In this document: one piece after another, positions 7,732-15,251 of the stretch
How positions within the stretch are numbered: the stretch's first letter is position 1
Layout: the number at the start of each line of letters is the position of its first letter
NCBI GenBank assembly: GCA_038230275.1
Contig: JBBRNO010000062.1
Span: 1-34,107 of the forward strand
Reading direction: 5' to 3'
Source: JANXXV01 sp038230275
GTDB taxonomy: Bacteria > Acidobacteriota > Terriglobia > Bryobacterales > Bryobacteraceae
DNA: 34,107 nucleotides
Notes under the pieces: generated by a model
Database searches by the model: none
What the model saw: only the letters and a program-made list of their open reading frames with translations
Told to the model about the DNA's origin: nothing
Position numbers and translations under genes: made by a program

Positions 7732-7753
7732 ACGGTTGCAGTAAATTGCGGCG

Positions 7754-7945
7754 ATGTGGGTGCAGCGGACGTCTCGAATGCCCCACATGGGCCTCCCGAA
7801 CATCGCGCGGCTCAAAGTGCTGCGCGGAGGTTTCGACGGGACTCGCGGCATGGTGCCGCCGATCCACAAAGCGCAAGTGCAGGACTACCGCAGAGCCGAT
7901 GGCCTCTATCGAATCGAAGCTCCTGCATCGGAATTGAGGACGTAA
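7754..7945 (+). CDS. small ORF or gene remnant of unknown function
   Basis: A 63-codon frame fills most of the 220-base gap before the propeller-PHP gene. Its start (RTSRMPHMGLPNIARLKVLRG) faintly recalls the RMPH-x-G tail motif of some large secreted cytochrome-type proteins. The rest (PPIHKAQVQDYRRADGLYRIE) is soluble-looking. There is no convincing SD and no signal peptide. It may be a leftover 3' end of a lost gene or not coding at all. Confidence 0.22.
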   Translation: MWVQRTSRMPHMGLPNIARLKVLRGGFDGTRGMVPPIHKAQVQDYRRADGLYRIEAPASELRT

Positions 7946-7951
7946 ACGGTC

Positions 7952-10507
7952 ATGCTGAATCGAAGATTGTTGGTCTGTCTGCTGGGTGCCGCATCGATAG
8001 CCAGCGCGCAACTGGAAACGGGAGGCACTGGCTTCGGCGCCCGGAAGTACACCGCTGCCATTCAGGGCGGCAACTACATGTACAACTACTATCTGCCCCC
8101 GGCGCCCAGCAACACGCCATGGGCTCCGGCGTGGGCGCCCGACGGGCGGTCGATAGCCATCGGCATGAACGGATCCATCTGGCGGGTGGACCCAGGCACT
8201 GGCGTGGCCTCCGAGCTTACCTACAACAAACGCTATCACTCGTCGCCGGTCTGGTCGCCGGATGGAAAGTGGCTGATTTATACCGCGGATGAGGATCACC
8301 AACGGGTTCAATTGGAGATGCTGAACGTTGCCACGGGCGAGATTACGAATCTGACTGACGACCAGCAGGTTTATGCCGACCCGGTATTCTCGCCAAATGG
8401 AAAGTACCTGGCCTATGTGTCATCGAAACCCACCGGAAATTTCAACGTGTACGTCCGGCCTTTCGCCAAGGGCGGCTGGGCAGGGGAGGAGATCCCGGTA
8501 TCCGTGGATCATCAATATTCACGCGCCCGCCTGTACGTGGGCATCGGAGACATGCATATTGAACCGGCATGGTTTCCGAACTCGAAAGAGCTTATCCTGT
8601 TGTCGAATCGCGGAGTGCCCTTGGGATCGGGCGCGCTTTGGCGCGTTCCGGTGGAACCTGACGGCATGGCGAAGGCGAAGAAAATTCTGGACGAACAGAC
8701 GCTGTACCGCGCCCGGCCTGACGTGTCCATCGATGGCAAGCGGCTGATCTATTCTTCGTCCGCAGGATCGGCGGATATGTTCCATCACTTGTACGTGCTG
8801 CCCGTCGATGGCGGCTATCCCTACAAGATGACGTTCGGAGATCACGAAGACTTCCACCCGCGCTGGTCGCCGGACGGAGAGAGCATCGCCTACATTTCGA
8901 ACCAAGGCGGATTGCCCCGGTTGGTGGTCATGGAAACCTATGGCGGCGGGAAGAAAATGGTGAACATCACGCAGCTGAAATGGAAGAGGCCCATGGGCAT
9001 GCTAAGCGTGAAGGTGACGGACGCGAAAACAGGCCAGCCGCTCTACGCACGCATTCAAGGTCCAGCCGCCGATGGAAAATTCTACTCTCCCGCGGATGCG
9101 TACTCTCGCATTGGCGCCTCAGGAGACCACCTTTTCCATACCGCTGGAGCCTATAGCGTGCAGATGCCGCCCGGCAAATTCAAACTGCAAGTGATTCACG
9201 GATTCGAATACAGGCCCAAGGAAGTGGAAGTAGAGATCACCGCCGACGGCAAGAAAGAGGTGTTGGTGAAACTGGAGCGGATGACCGACATGAAGGCCAA
9301 GGGCTGGTACGGCGGCTCCACCCACAGCCATATGAATTATGGCGGGAACCTGCGCAATACGCTGGACAACATGGTGATGATGGCCAAGGCCGAAGATGCG
9401 CCGATCGTCAACGAACTGGTGGCGAACAAGGAAAACCGTGTGTTGGACTGGCAATACTTCGTCCCCGGCGGCGGCGAGCATCCCATCTCGGCGAAGTACC
9501 CCGGCACCAAAGTGATTGTCGGCGAGGAATACCGTCCGCCCTTCTACGGCCACATTTTCCTGATTGGTCTTCGGGACCATCTGATCTCGCCGTTTACCAC
9601 CGGATATGAAGGCACGGGGATTGAGAGCCTCTACCCCAGCAACACGGACATGCTGCGCAAGGCTGTCGCGCAAGGTGCGGTCACAGGCTACGTTCATCCC
9701 TTCGCGGGTGACGAGGATCCGCTGGAAACCGGGCTCGGCATAGCGAAAGGATTCCCGGTGGATGCCGCGTTGGGAACAGCGCGCTGCCTGGAGTGGAGTG
9801 CCGGTTCCCGAGCCGGTCTCAAGGTCTGGCACCACGCTTTAAACAACGATCTGAAGATTACCCCGACCGGTGGCGAAGATTCCATCAGTAATCTGCAAAA
9901 CAGCAAACTGGTGGCCAGTGTACGGACTTACGCCTACCTGGGATCAGACTTCTCCGCGGCGGCATGGATTAAAGCCTTGCAGGAGGGGCACACCGTTTTC
10001 ACTACCGGTCCGCTGCTGGACTTTAAGATCAACGGGAAGATTCCTGGCGATGAAATCAAACTGCCTGCCGCGGGCGGCACCATCCGCGTGCAAGCCTCGG
10101 TGCAATCCATCGTGCCGCTGGAAAAGGTAATGATTTACCACAACGGGAAGGTTTGGAAAGAACTGCCCGTCGCCGCGGATAAGAAGTCGGCACTGTTCAC
10201 CGGCACGGTCCAGGTGACCGAAAGCGGCTGGTATTCGCTTTACGCGGAAGGCCCCGCGACCGTGTTTCTGGATTCCAACTATCAACAGGGCGCGACCAAT
10301 GCAGTGCGCGTATATGTTGGCGAGCAGAAGATTCGGAATAAGGAATCAGCCGAGTACTTCGGGAAATGGATAGACAAGCTAAGATTGCAAGCGGAAGCGT
10401 GGCCGCGCTGGCGATCCCAGGCTGAGAAGGATCACGTTTTTGCCCAATTCCAAGAGGCCAAGGAGATTTACGAGGGTTTCCGGAAGGAAGCCGGGAGCCA
10501 ACGCTAG
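7952..10507 (+). CDS. exported TolB-like propeller fused to CehA/McbA-type PHP metallohydrolase
   Basis: This 851-residue protein starts with a Sec signal (MLNRRLLVCLLGAASIASAQ). Residues about 45-345 hold PD40/WD40-type propeller blades marked by APDGRSIAI, WSPDGKWLIY, FSPNGKYLAY, SIDGKRLIY and WSPDGESIAY. A carboxypeptidase-regulatory-like beta segment follows at about 350-445. From about 450 comes a CehA/McbA-type PHP domain with the metal-binding STHSHMN motif (H458, H460), plus GEEYRPPFYGHIF and GYVHPFAGDEDP further on. CehA/McbA members include carbaryl hydrolases, but most have unknown phosphoester or ester substrates. The propeller may bind a polysaccharide or peptide, or position the substrate. 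Same strand as the aldolase-like genes, 220 bases downstream, so it may belong to the same cluster. The domain split is clear; the substrate is not. Confidence 0.85.
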   Translation: MLNRRLLVCLLGAASIASAQLETGGTGFGARKYTAAIQGGNYMYNYYLPPAPSNTPWAPAWAPDGRSIAIGMNGSIWRVDPGTGVASELTYNKRYHSSPVWSPDGKWLIYTADEDHQRVQLEMLNVATGEITNLTDDQQVYADPVFSPNGKYLAYVSSKPTGNFNVYVRPFAKGGWAGEEIPVSVDHQYSRARLYVGIGDMHIEPAWFPNSKELILLSNRGVPLGSGALWRVPVEPDGMAKAKKILDEQTLYRARPDVSIDGKRLIYSSSAGSADMFHHLYVLPVDGGYPYKMTFGDHEDFHPRWSPDGESIAYISNQGGLPRLVVMETYGGGKKMVNITQLKWKRPMGMLSVKVTDAKTGQPLYARIQGPAADGKFYSPADAYSRIGASGDHLFHTAGAYSVQMPPGKFKLQVIHGFEYRPKEVEVEITADGKKEVLVKLERMTDMKAKGWYGGSTHSHMNYGGNLRNTLDNMVMMAKAEDAPIVNELVANKENRVLDWQYFVPGGGEHPISAKYPGTKVIVGEEYRPPFYGHIFLIGLRDHLISPFTTGYEGTGIESLYPSNTDMLRKAVAQGAVTGYVHPFAGDEDPLETGLGIAKGFPVDAALGTARCLEWSAGSRAGLKVWHHALNNDLKITPTGGEDSISNLQNSKLVASVRTYAYLGSDFSAAAWIKALQEGHTVFTTGPLLDFKINGKIPGDEIKLPAAGGTIRVQASVQSIVPLEKVMIYHNGKVWKELPVAADKKSALFTGTVQVTESGWYSLYAEGPATVFLDSNYQQGATNAVRVYVGEQKIRNKESAEYFGKWIDKLRLQAEAWPRWRSQAEKDHVFAQFQEAKEIYEGFRKEAGSQR

Positions 10508-10583
10508 GTGTCACGTCCGGGATTTATACTCCGGAACTGACGACCTCGTGCAACACTAGCCTTGACAAATCCTCGGATAGATC

Positions 10584-11885
10584 ATGAGCAGATCGATGAA
10601 CCAACTTCTCGTTCGTGCATTTCTCAACGTGACTTTGATCTGCGCACCGCCGTTTTGCCCGGCGATACAGGCCCAGGCGTGCAAAGTCGAGATTTCAGAA
10701 CCTATGCGCGAGCCGCGCGCCGCCTTTACAGCGACCCTTCTTTCCGACGGTACAATTCTAGTCGTCGGAGGGGCCACCGACCTTGCCATCCCTTTTGATA
10801 CAGTTCTGGCAAGTTCAGAGATCTACGGCCGCGGCGGATCGATATCTACCGGATCTTTGCACAAAGCGAGGTTCGGTCACAAAGCTGTGCTACTGAAGGA
10901 TGGGGATGTCCTCATCCTGGGGGGATCCGGTGATTCTAAGGAACCTGTACGGGAGATTGAGGTTTACGATCCGAAGAGCAAGAAGTTCGAGATCGTCGGC
11001 CTTTTGCCGAAGCAATTTCAACCTGGCCCGCTGGTACCCCGTCCTAAAGGTGGTTTTTGGATTATCGGCGGTTTCTATAAAGCGCCTGGGGCTCCCGATT
11101 CCGATAAAGATGTGCGGACGACAGAGGTTTGGGCGTTTTACGACGGTCGACTCTCGCTCGAGATCGAACCGCTTCAAATTGCCCGCTTAAACCATACTGC
11201 GACGCCATTTCTAGGGCGCATCGTAGTTGCCGGCGGAATAAATCCTTCTGAGAGCCTCTGTGCAAGGGACAAGAACAAGTCAACCGGTAAAATCGATCAA
11301 TATAACTGCCCCGTGGAGTACTATCCTCACGAACGCTCCGACCCGCCACTGCTTACTCATCTTGAGGGGAGATACTCTCACCGAGCGATATCTGTAAGTG
11401 GAACTCTGTTGTTTCGCGGCGGCTTCACAGATGGAAGGAATGCTCAAGTGCTGGAACGGGTCAACGGCACACTTAGGAGCGTGACCATCCAACTCAAGAA
11501 TGAACGGTACGGTCGTGACGCCCACATGATGGTCACTCTGGGTACGGACCGTGTGATGGCCGTTTCGGGAGTTGTATGCGAACGTAACGGCTCCACGTGC
11601 GGCGGCTGTTCGCCGGGTGGGCTCATGACCCAGGAATGCAATGGGCCAGCGGCCGGGCATCCTGTACCTCTTCAAGTCGCGACAGAGATTTACGATGCGA
11701 AGACCCAAAGGATAGTGGATGGCCCTACCCTCAAGTGGCCACACCAGGACGGGGCGGCGCTTTCTTCCTCGCTCAATAGGATTTCGACAGTGTTCATTGT
11801 GGGGGGGTATTTTGATCTGAGAGTATTGGGGGGTTATGGGCCGTCTCAGAGAGAAGTCGAGAAAGTGACCTGCAATCTGAACTGA
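10584..11885 (+). CDS. secreted kelch-repeat beta-propeller protein
   Basis: A 433-residue protein with an N-terminal signal sequence ending near IQAQA. At least five kelch-type blades are visible, for example FTATLLSDGTILVVGGA, FGHKAVLLKDGDVLILGGS, LNHTATPFLGRIVVAGG and YSHRAISVSGTLLFRGG, each followed by an E-x-Y/V-D strand. A Cys-rich loop (CERNGSTCGGCSPGG ... QEC) near residues 330-355 could be held by disulfides outside the cytoplasm. No catalytic residues of galactose oxidase are evident, so a binding role is more likely. TTGACA at 10562-10567 would fit a -35 box, but no -10 fits before the start. There is no clear SD at 10584; an in-frame ATG at 10596 is an alternative. Its bases look less GC-biased than those of neighbouring core genes, in line with its place at the edge of an accessory island. 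Confidence 0.72.
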   Translation: MSRSMNQLLVRAFLNVTLICAPPFCPAIQAQACKVEISEPMREPRAAFTATLLSDGTILVVGGATDLAIPFDTVLASSEIYGRGGSISTGSLHKARFGHKAVLLKDGDVLILGGSGDSKEPVREIEVYDPKSKKFEIVGLLPKQFQPGPLVPRPKGGFWIIGGFYKAPGAPDSDKDVRTTEVWAFYDGRLSLEIEPLQIARLNHTATPFLGRIVVAGGINPSESLCARDKNKSTGKIDQYNCPVEYYPHERSDPPLLTHLEGRYSHRAISVSGTLLFRGGFTDGRNAQVLERVNGTLRSVTIQLKNERYGRDAHMMVTLGTDRVMAVSGVVCERNGSTCGGCSPGGLMTQECNGPAAGHPVPLQVATEIYDAKTQRIVDGPTLKWPHQDGAALSSSLNRISTVFIVGGYFDLRVLGGYGPSQREVEKVTCNLN

Positions 11886-12197
11886 TACGATCAACTCTGA
11901 AATCGTGGCGGGAATGTTCCGGATGTCTACCAGGAATCGGATATCCACTCACCAGAAAAACGGAGCGCCCGATTGATAAGAAGTTTGGCTCCCCCCACTG
12001 GACGCAACTAGAGCCACCGCCGGATGAACACCACTCCGCTCGAACCGAGTCAGCTCTTTTGCGCGGAAGGGTATACAGCCAAGAGTCGTAATCGCGTCCA
12101 GGCTGGGCGCGCAACTTGGATGCAGTGCGAACGGCCAGCCCATACGAGTAGCGATTTGCGCTATTGGCTGGCGGGAAGGTTCCAGATGCGTCCCAAG
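11886..12197. other. intergenic stretch with no convincing gene
   Basis: This region lies between the 3' end of the kelch gene and the 3' end of hicA on the opposite strand. Short frames are open on both strands, but none shows a recognisable domain or SD. Its only notable content is one copy of the 29-base repeat (11984-12012). It probably consists of remnants of past rearrangement. Confidence 0.5.
11984..12012 (+). repeat. 29-bp direct repeat, copy 1
   Basis: The 29 bases starting TTTGGCTCCCC and ending GCAACTAGA recur at 13429-13457 with two mismatches (27/29), in the same orientation. Read as codons on the plus strand, both copies give FGSPHWTQLE and both differences are synonymous. This suggests a fragment of a once-coding repeat or a dispersed element. 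Confidence 0.7.
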
Positions 12198-12392
12198 TCA
12201 AAATCGCTTCGCGATACCGGCTTGCCTCAAAACCGCGTTGGCAGTGTGCCTGGACAGGATTTTCCCGTCTACAGGAAAACGTCGTTGTGTGATCGGACTG
12301 TACCAGATTTCATGGTCCCCTCTGCCCGACCTGTCAAAGTAACATCCATTTGCGCGGAGAATCTCCTTCACGCTCGGAGTGTAACTGGCCAT
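12198..12392 (-). CDS. hicA: HicA-like type II toxin (mRNA interferase)
   Basis: This 64-residue protein has the HicA double-stranded RNA-binding-like fold pattern. SVKEILRANGCYFDRSGRGDHEIWYSP carries the catalytic-His position (GDHEIW in place of the common GSHH), and it ends in ILSRHTANAVLRQAGI, like the HicA C-terminal helix. HicA toxins cleave mRNA when freed from antitoxin. Its start overlaps the stop of the upstream DUF1902 gene by one base (TGATG), so the two are translationally coupled, antitoxin first. This antitoxin-first order is the reverse of the classical hicAB layout but occurs in many HicA/DUF1902 pairs. Confidence 0.85.
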   Translation of the reverse strand: MASYTPSVKEILRANGCYFDRSGRGDHEIWYSPITQRRFPVDGKILSRHTANAVLRQAGIAKRF

Positions 12393-12640
12393 CAGAAGGT
12401 CAGGATGCCGCTCTCTTCGTGTTGGTACAACACATGAAAACTTTCGGCCCGCTCGCTAAGAACACCGTTCAACTCCAACAGCTCGGGGATCAGCGTTCTC
12501 AGTTTCTGAATCAGGACATTCGGGGAAGCGGCCTCGGCAACAAGGCCGGGGACATCGTCGCTTTCGGCCACCCAGACGCCCGCCTCGCTGTCCCACTGCG
12601 CCCGAATTTCGTAAACGCCATGCCGGGTCAAACTTTCCAC
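12392..12640 (-). CDS. DUF1902-type HicB-like antitoxin
   Basis: This 82-residue protein matches the DUF1902 pattern: YEIRAQWDSEAGVWVAESDDVPGLVAEA, then LIQKLRTLIPELLELNG. This is the partial RNase H-like fold of HicB antitoxins, which masks HicA. No C-terminal DNA-binding domain is present, so autoregulation may need another factor. The start is GTG at 12640; TAGGA lies just upstream, close to the start, and the next in-frame possibilities would cut into the first strand. The stop of the DUF2971 gene is 10 bases upstream, so the three genes probably share one transcript. Confidence 0.8.
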   Translation of the reverse strand: MESLTRHGVYEIRAQWDSEAGVWVAESDDVPGLVAEAASPNVLIQKLRTLIPELLELNGVLSERAESFHVLYQHEESGILTF

Positions 12641-12650
12641 TATCCTAATG

Positions 12651-13329
12651 TTACTTCACCGACGCATGCCACCAGGGGGGATGGTCTTGCTTGACCAGCA
12701 GAAAGGCGTCCGGCCGCATCCCCGCCCAACAACAAGTAACCGAGGGCTCGTATGCCTCAACAGCGTCCTCCACCTTCTTGCTCTTGGTTGGGTCACACTG
12801 GGCGCCGAGGATGATCTCTTTGAGTATGAGATTTGGTCCGAATGCGATCCAGCGAAGTCCATTCGGGTCTGGAGGATCGTTCAATCCCACGAACATTCGT
12901 ACCTCCTGTTCGTAGCTCCAGCTCTCGTGTTTCGTCCGGTGCAATCGGCTCGCCAGATCGAAGTTCACGTCTTCCGAACGTCGTATTTGCAGGAGATTCG
13001 GTTGATAGAGCACGTCGGTGTCATAGTTCTCGCCGAGGTCGCCGGCGGGTATATCGAAGCCCAAGCAGATTCCCGTGTGTGAATCTCCGTAGTGACTCCA
13101 AAGCAAAAGATTATCCCAATTTCTGCTGAAACACAGGATTCCGAACCTCTGCCTGAAATTGGCGACAACGGCGTCGGCGGCATTGGAGATGACGGGATCG
13201 GTCGTATCGAGCGGGCACAGATCGAACGGATCGTTCAGATCCTCAATCGTTGACAGTTTCAGCCGCCTATTCTAAAGGGTTGCAGATGCCGTGACGAGCG
13301 GATGTGAATTTGTAGACACGCTTACTCAT
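12651..13329 (-). pseudogene. DUF2971-family protein gene with N-terminal frameshift
   Basis: The main frame contains the two DUF2971 signatures. RRLKLSTIEDLNDPFDL is the early L-x-F/S-x-x-x-x-x-N-D-P-F motif; LLWSHYGDSHTGICLGFD is the W-S/G-H-Y-A/G-D-x-H-x-G-I/V-C-x-G-F motif; a later SWSYEQEVR follows. This frame has no ATG, GTG or TTG before a TAG at 13274-13272. A neighbouring frame supplies the missing beginning, ATG at 13329-13327, reading MSKRVYKFTSARHGICNPLE. Joining the two requires removing one base (or adding two) near 13269-13272. The restored protein would have about 225 residues, near normal for the family. DUF2971 proteins have no proven function but are common in mobile and defence-rich regions. 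Without frame repair, only a TTG near 13106 could start a 151-residue C-terminal part. An assembly error and real decay are both possible. Confidence 0.78.
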
Positions 13330-13428
13330 TGGAGAGGGCCCAGCCCCAATATCGTGCTTCATGCCAGCCGTACGAACAACATCCTTAGGGTGAACAAGCC
13401 AACTCTATCAGGTTAGAGTAGACCAAGA

Positions 13429-13457
13429 TTTGGCTCCCCACACTGGACGCAATTAGA
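13429..13457 (+). repeat. 29-bp direct repeat, copy 2
   Basis: Second copy of the element at 11984-12012, with two mismatches (CCC to CCA and CTA to TTA in the FGSPHWTQLE frame). An in-frame TAG lies a few codons upstream, and the flanking bases diverge quickly, so the conserved block is short. It lies between the 5' end of the DUF2971 gene and the transposase remnant. Confidence 0.7.
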
Positions 13458-13486
13458 ACTCTCGCAGCCTAAGAACGGGTCCGCGC

Positions 13487-13804
13487 TTAACTAAGACAAA
13501 CGGTTTCCCACCCGAGACCTGCAATGCAAATCAACCAGAGCGGCCAGCTGGGCCCCCAGACTGGATCAATCTCGAACTCGGTCGCGTGCTTCCGTAACTC
13601 TTCCGAGATGGCGTTGCTGGGTTCCCAATCCCGATTGCCGTGATGCACCCATCCAGCATCGGCCGGGTCATAGGCCCGCTTCAAGCGCCTCACTTGCCGA
13701 TTGCTCAACTGTAGCAACTCAGCCGCCTCGGCCACGCTCAATTGTTCTTCTACCGCGTTCTCCACCACCTTGATTCGCTGCCATTTTTTCTGGCTCAATC
13801 TCAC
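13487..13804 (-). pseudogene. decayed transposase, N-terminal helix-turn-helix part (ISNCY-like)
   Basis: The first 70 or so residues carry a transposase N-terminal domain: VVENAVEEQLSVAEAAELLQLSNRQVRRLKRAY is a helix-turn-helix, followed by HHGNRDWEPSNAISEELR, which resembles the GLVHGNRG-x-PSNAIPEE linker of ISNCY (IS1202-group) transposases. After about residue 75 the similarity stops and the frame runs into unrelated sequence. A different frame nearby (LGAQLAALVDLH) may be the continuation after an indel. Full-length members have about 400-500 residues with a DDE catalytic domain, none of which is left here. A GGAGG just upstream (minus strand) would fit a GTG at 13804 or a TTG two codons later. 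Mobility is lost. Confidence 0.65.
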
Positions 13805-13823
13805 CCTCCAATTATTCGCTGGA

Positions 13824-13869
13824 GTGACATTTTCCCTGACCAGTTAAGGGGTGACAGAATCGCTGAACA
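13824..13869. mobile_element. probable insertion-sequence end with two repeated sites
   Basis: Two 19-base sites in direct orientation, at 13824-13842 and 13851-13869, share the pattern GTGACA-n3-TC-n-CTGA-n-CA (14 of 19 identical). Both lie just upstream of the transposase remnant. On the minus strand they read TG-n-TCAG-n-GA-n3-TGTCAC, the kind of terminal repeat seen at ISNCY-type ends. The matching far end is not visible, which agrees with a truncated element. Confidence 0.45.
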
Positions 13870-13891
13870 ACACCCCCCAAAATTCACCCGA

Positions 13892-13921
13892 TTGACGCGT
13901 TCCGTACGGCTTCGATACACT
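13892..13921 (+). promoter_or_regulatory. candidate promoter for metK-ahcY
   Basis: TTGACG (13892-13897) and TACACT (13916-13921) are spaced by 18 bases, about 115 bases before the metK start. The resulting leader would be roughly 110 bases long. I see no SAM-I, SAM-II or SAH riboswitch signature in it. Confidence 0.35.
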
Positions 13922-14036
13922 TAGTATTTTGGTCTACTCCGGCCCTCGTTAACCCGCAGGTCCAAAGGAAGAGCCAATCAGACAAGTCGCTAGGGCTTGG
14001 CAGATGTCGTTTGGCATCAAAGGAACCAATCATTAG

Positions 14037-15203
14037 ATGGCAGATAATCTAAGGCATATTTTTACGTCGGAATCCGTTACGGAAGGACACCCCGACAAGA
14101 TGGCGGATCAGGTTTCCGATGCGGTCCTCGACGCCGTATTAAAAGATGACCCCACGGGCCGAGTGGCTTGCGAAGTTCTGGTTACCACCGGAATCTGCGT
14201 GGTTGCGGGTGAAATCACCACCACCACCTACGTGGATGTACCGAAACTGGCACGCGAGGTTATCAACGAAATCGGCTTCAATAACGCAGCCTACGGATTT
14301 GACGGCAAGACCTGTGCCGTCTCGAACATGATCCAGGCCCAGTCCCCGGACATTGCCATGGGTGTCGATACCGGCGGCGCGGGCGATCAGGGCCTCATGT
14401 TTGGCTACGCTTGCGATGAAACTCCGGAACTGATGCCACTGCCCATCATGATGGCGCACAAACTAGTCCGCCAATTGAGCGATATCCGGCGCTCCGGCAA
14501 GCTCGGCTTCCTCCGCCCCGATGGCAAATCGCAGGTCAGTGTCGAGTACGTGGACAATAAACCGGTTCGCATCGACGCCGTTGTCATTTCCACCCAGCAC
14601 GACGACGACGTTTCCACTGAAACCCTCCGCGCCGAAGTGAAGAAGCACATCATCGATGCGATCATCCCGTCGAACATGGTGGATTCTGGTACCAAATATC
14701 ACATCAACCCCACCGGCCGCTTTGTCATCGGCGGACCTCATGGCGATACCGGCCTCACCGGCCGCAAGATTATCGTCGATACCTACGGCGGCATGGGCCG
14801 TCACGGCGGCGGTGCCTTCTCCGGAAAGGATCCGACGAAGGTAGACCGTTCCGCCTGCTACATGGCCCGCTACATCGCCAAGAACATCGTGGCCGGTGGC
14901 CTGGCGACCCGGGTGGAAGTGCAACTTGCCTACGCCATCGGCGTAGCCGAGCCTGTTTCCGTGATGGTGAATACTTTCGGAACCGGCACCGTGCCGGACG
15001 CCCGCATCGTGGAGCTGATTCGCTCGAATTTCGTACTTACGCCCAAGGGTATGATCGAGAGCCTGAAGCTCCGCCGCCCCATTTACCGTCTGACTGCCGC
15101 GTTTGGCCATTTCGGCCGCACCGAAAAGAGCTTCTCGTGGGAGGCCACGGACAAAGCCGAAACATTGCGTCAGGATGCGCAGGTCGCGGCCGCGGCTCAC
15201 TAG
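14037..15203 (+). CDS. metK: S-adenosylmethionine synthase
   Basis: This 388-residue cytoplasmic enzyme makes S-adenosylmethionine from methionine and ATP. It has the family landmarks FTSESVTEGHPDKMADQVSDA near the N terminus (Mg/ATP binding), GAGDQGLMFGYACDETPELMPLPI, GGPHGDTGLTGRKIIVDTYGG and GGGAFSGKDPTKVDRSACYMARYIAKN. The length is standard. The start at 14037 gives the usual N-terminal strand; AAAGGA lies about 11 bases upstream, a somewhat long spacing. It is followed 48 bases later by ahcY. MetK creates the methyl donor and AhcY removes the product, so the two form a methyl-cycle unit. Upstream lies the accessory island, so metK probably has its own promoter. Confidence 0.98.
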   Translation: MADNLRHIFTSESVTEGHPDKMADQVSDAVLDAVLKDDPTGRVACEVLVTTGICVVAGEITTTTYVDVPKLAREVINEIGFNNAAYGFDGKTCAVSNMIQAQSPDIAMGVDTGGAGDQGLMFGYACDETPELMPLPIMMAHKLVRQLSDIRRSGKLGFLRPDGKSQVSVEYVDNKPVRIDAVVISTQHDDDVSTETLRAEVKKHIIDAIIPSNMVDSGTKYHINPTGRFVIGGPHGDTGLTGRKIIVDTYGGMGRHGGGAFSGKDPTKVDRSACYMARYIAKNIVAGGLATRVEVQLAYAIGVAEPVSVMVNTFGTGTVPDARIVELIRSNFVLTPKGMIESLKLRRPIYRLTAAFGHFGRTEKSFSWEATDKAETLRQDAQVAAAAH

Positions 15204-15209
15204 CGTTTA

Positions 15210-15237
15210 GGGGAGATGGGCCCGGCGCCCGCTCCCC
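15210..15237 (+). promoter_or_regulatory. GC-rich stem-loop between metK and ahcY
   Basis: GGGGAG (15210-15215) pairs with CTCCCC (15232-15237). Inside it, GGGC (15218-15221) pairs with GCCC (15227-15230) around a CCGGC loop. This gives a strong ten-pair two-part stem starting seven bases after the metK stop. There is no T-run behind it, so an intrinsic terminator is unlikely. It may stabilise or partition the mRNA or affect ahcY expression. Confidence 0.55.
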
Positions 15238-15238
15238 G

Positions 15239-15250
15239 AAAGGCGCCTTT
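15239..15250. repeat. 12-bp perfect palindrome at the ahcY start
   Basis: AAAGGCGCCTTT is a perfect palindrome ending one base before the ahcY ATG at 15252. It contains AAAGG, the only plausible SD of that gene. It could fold or be a protein site, but a chance occurrence is not excluded. Confidence 0.4.
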
Positions 15251-15251
15251 T

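Noticed and set aside
10516..10536. Hairpin TCCGG...CCGGA after the propeller-PHP gene as terminator
   Set aside because: Only five pairs with a ten-base loop and no T-run, so support is too weak to list.
11984..12012. tRNA-like 3' end on the minus strand (GGGGGAGCCA-like acceptor with a TCCAGT stem)
   Set aside because: No matching 5' acceptor strand, anticodon arm or D arm is found within about 75 bases, and the T-stem does not pair well.
12965..13183. Separate small gene on the minus strand overlapping the DUF2971 locus
   Set aside because: It is out of frame with the recognisable DUF2971 motifs, which explain the same bases better.
13871..14036. SAM or SAH riboswitch in the metK leader
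   Set aside because: None of the conserved core motifs of SAM-I, SAM-II, SAM-IV or SAH classes could be found; only a candidate promoter and a distant SD are visible.
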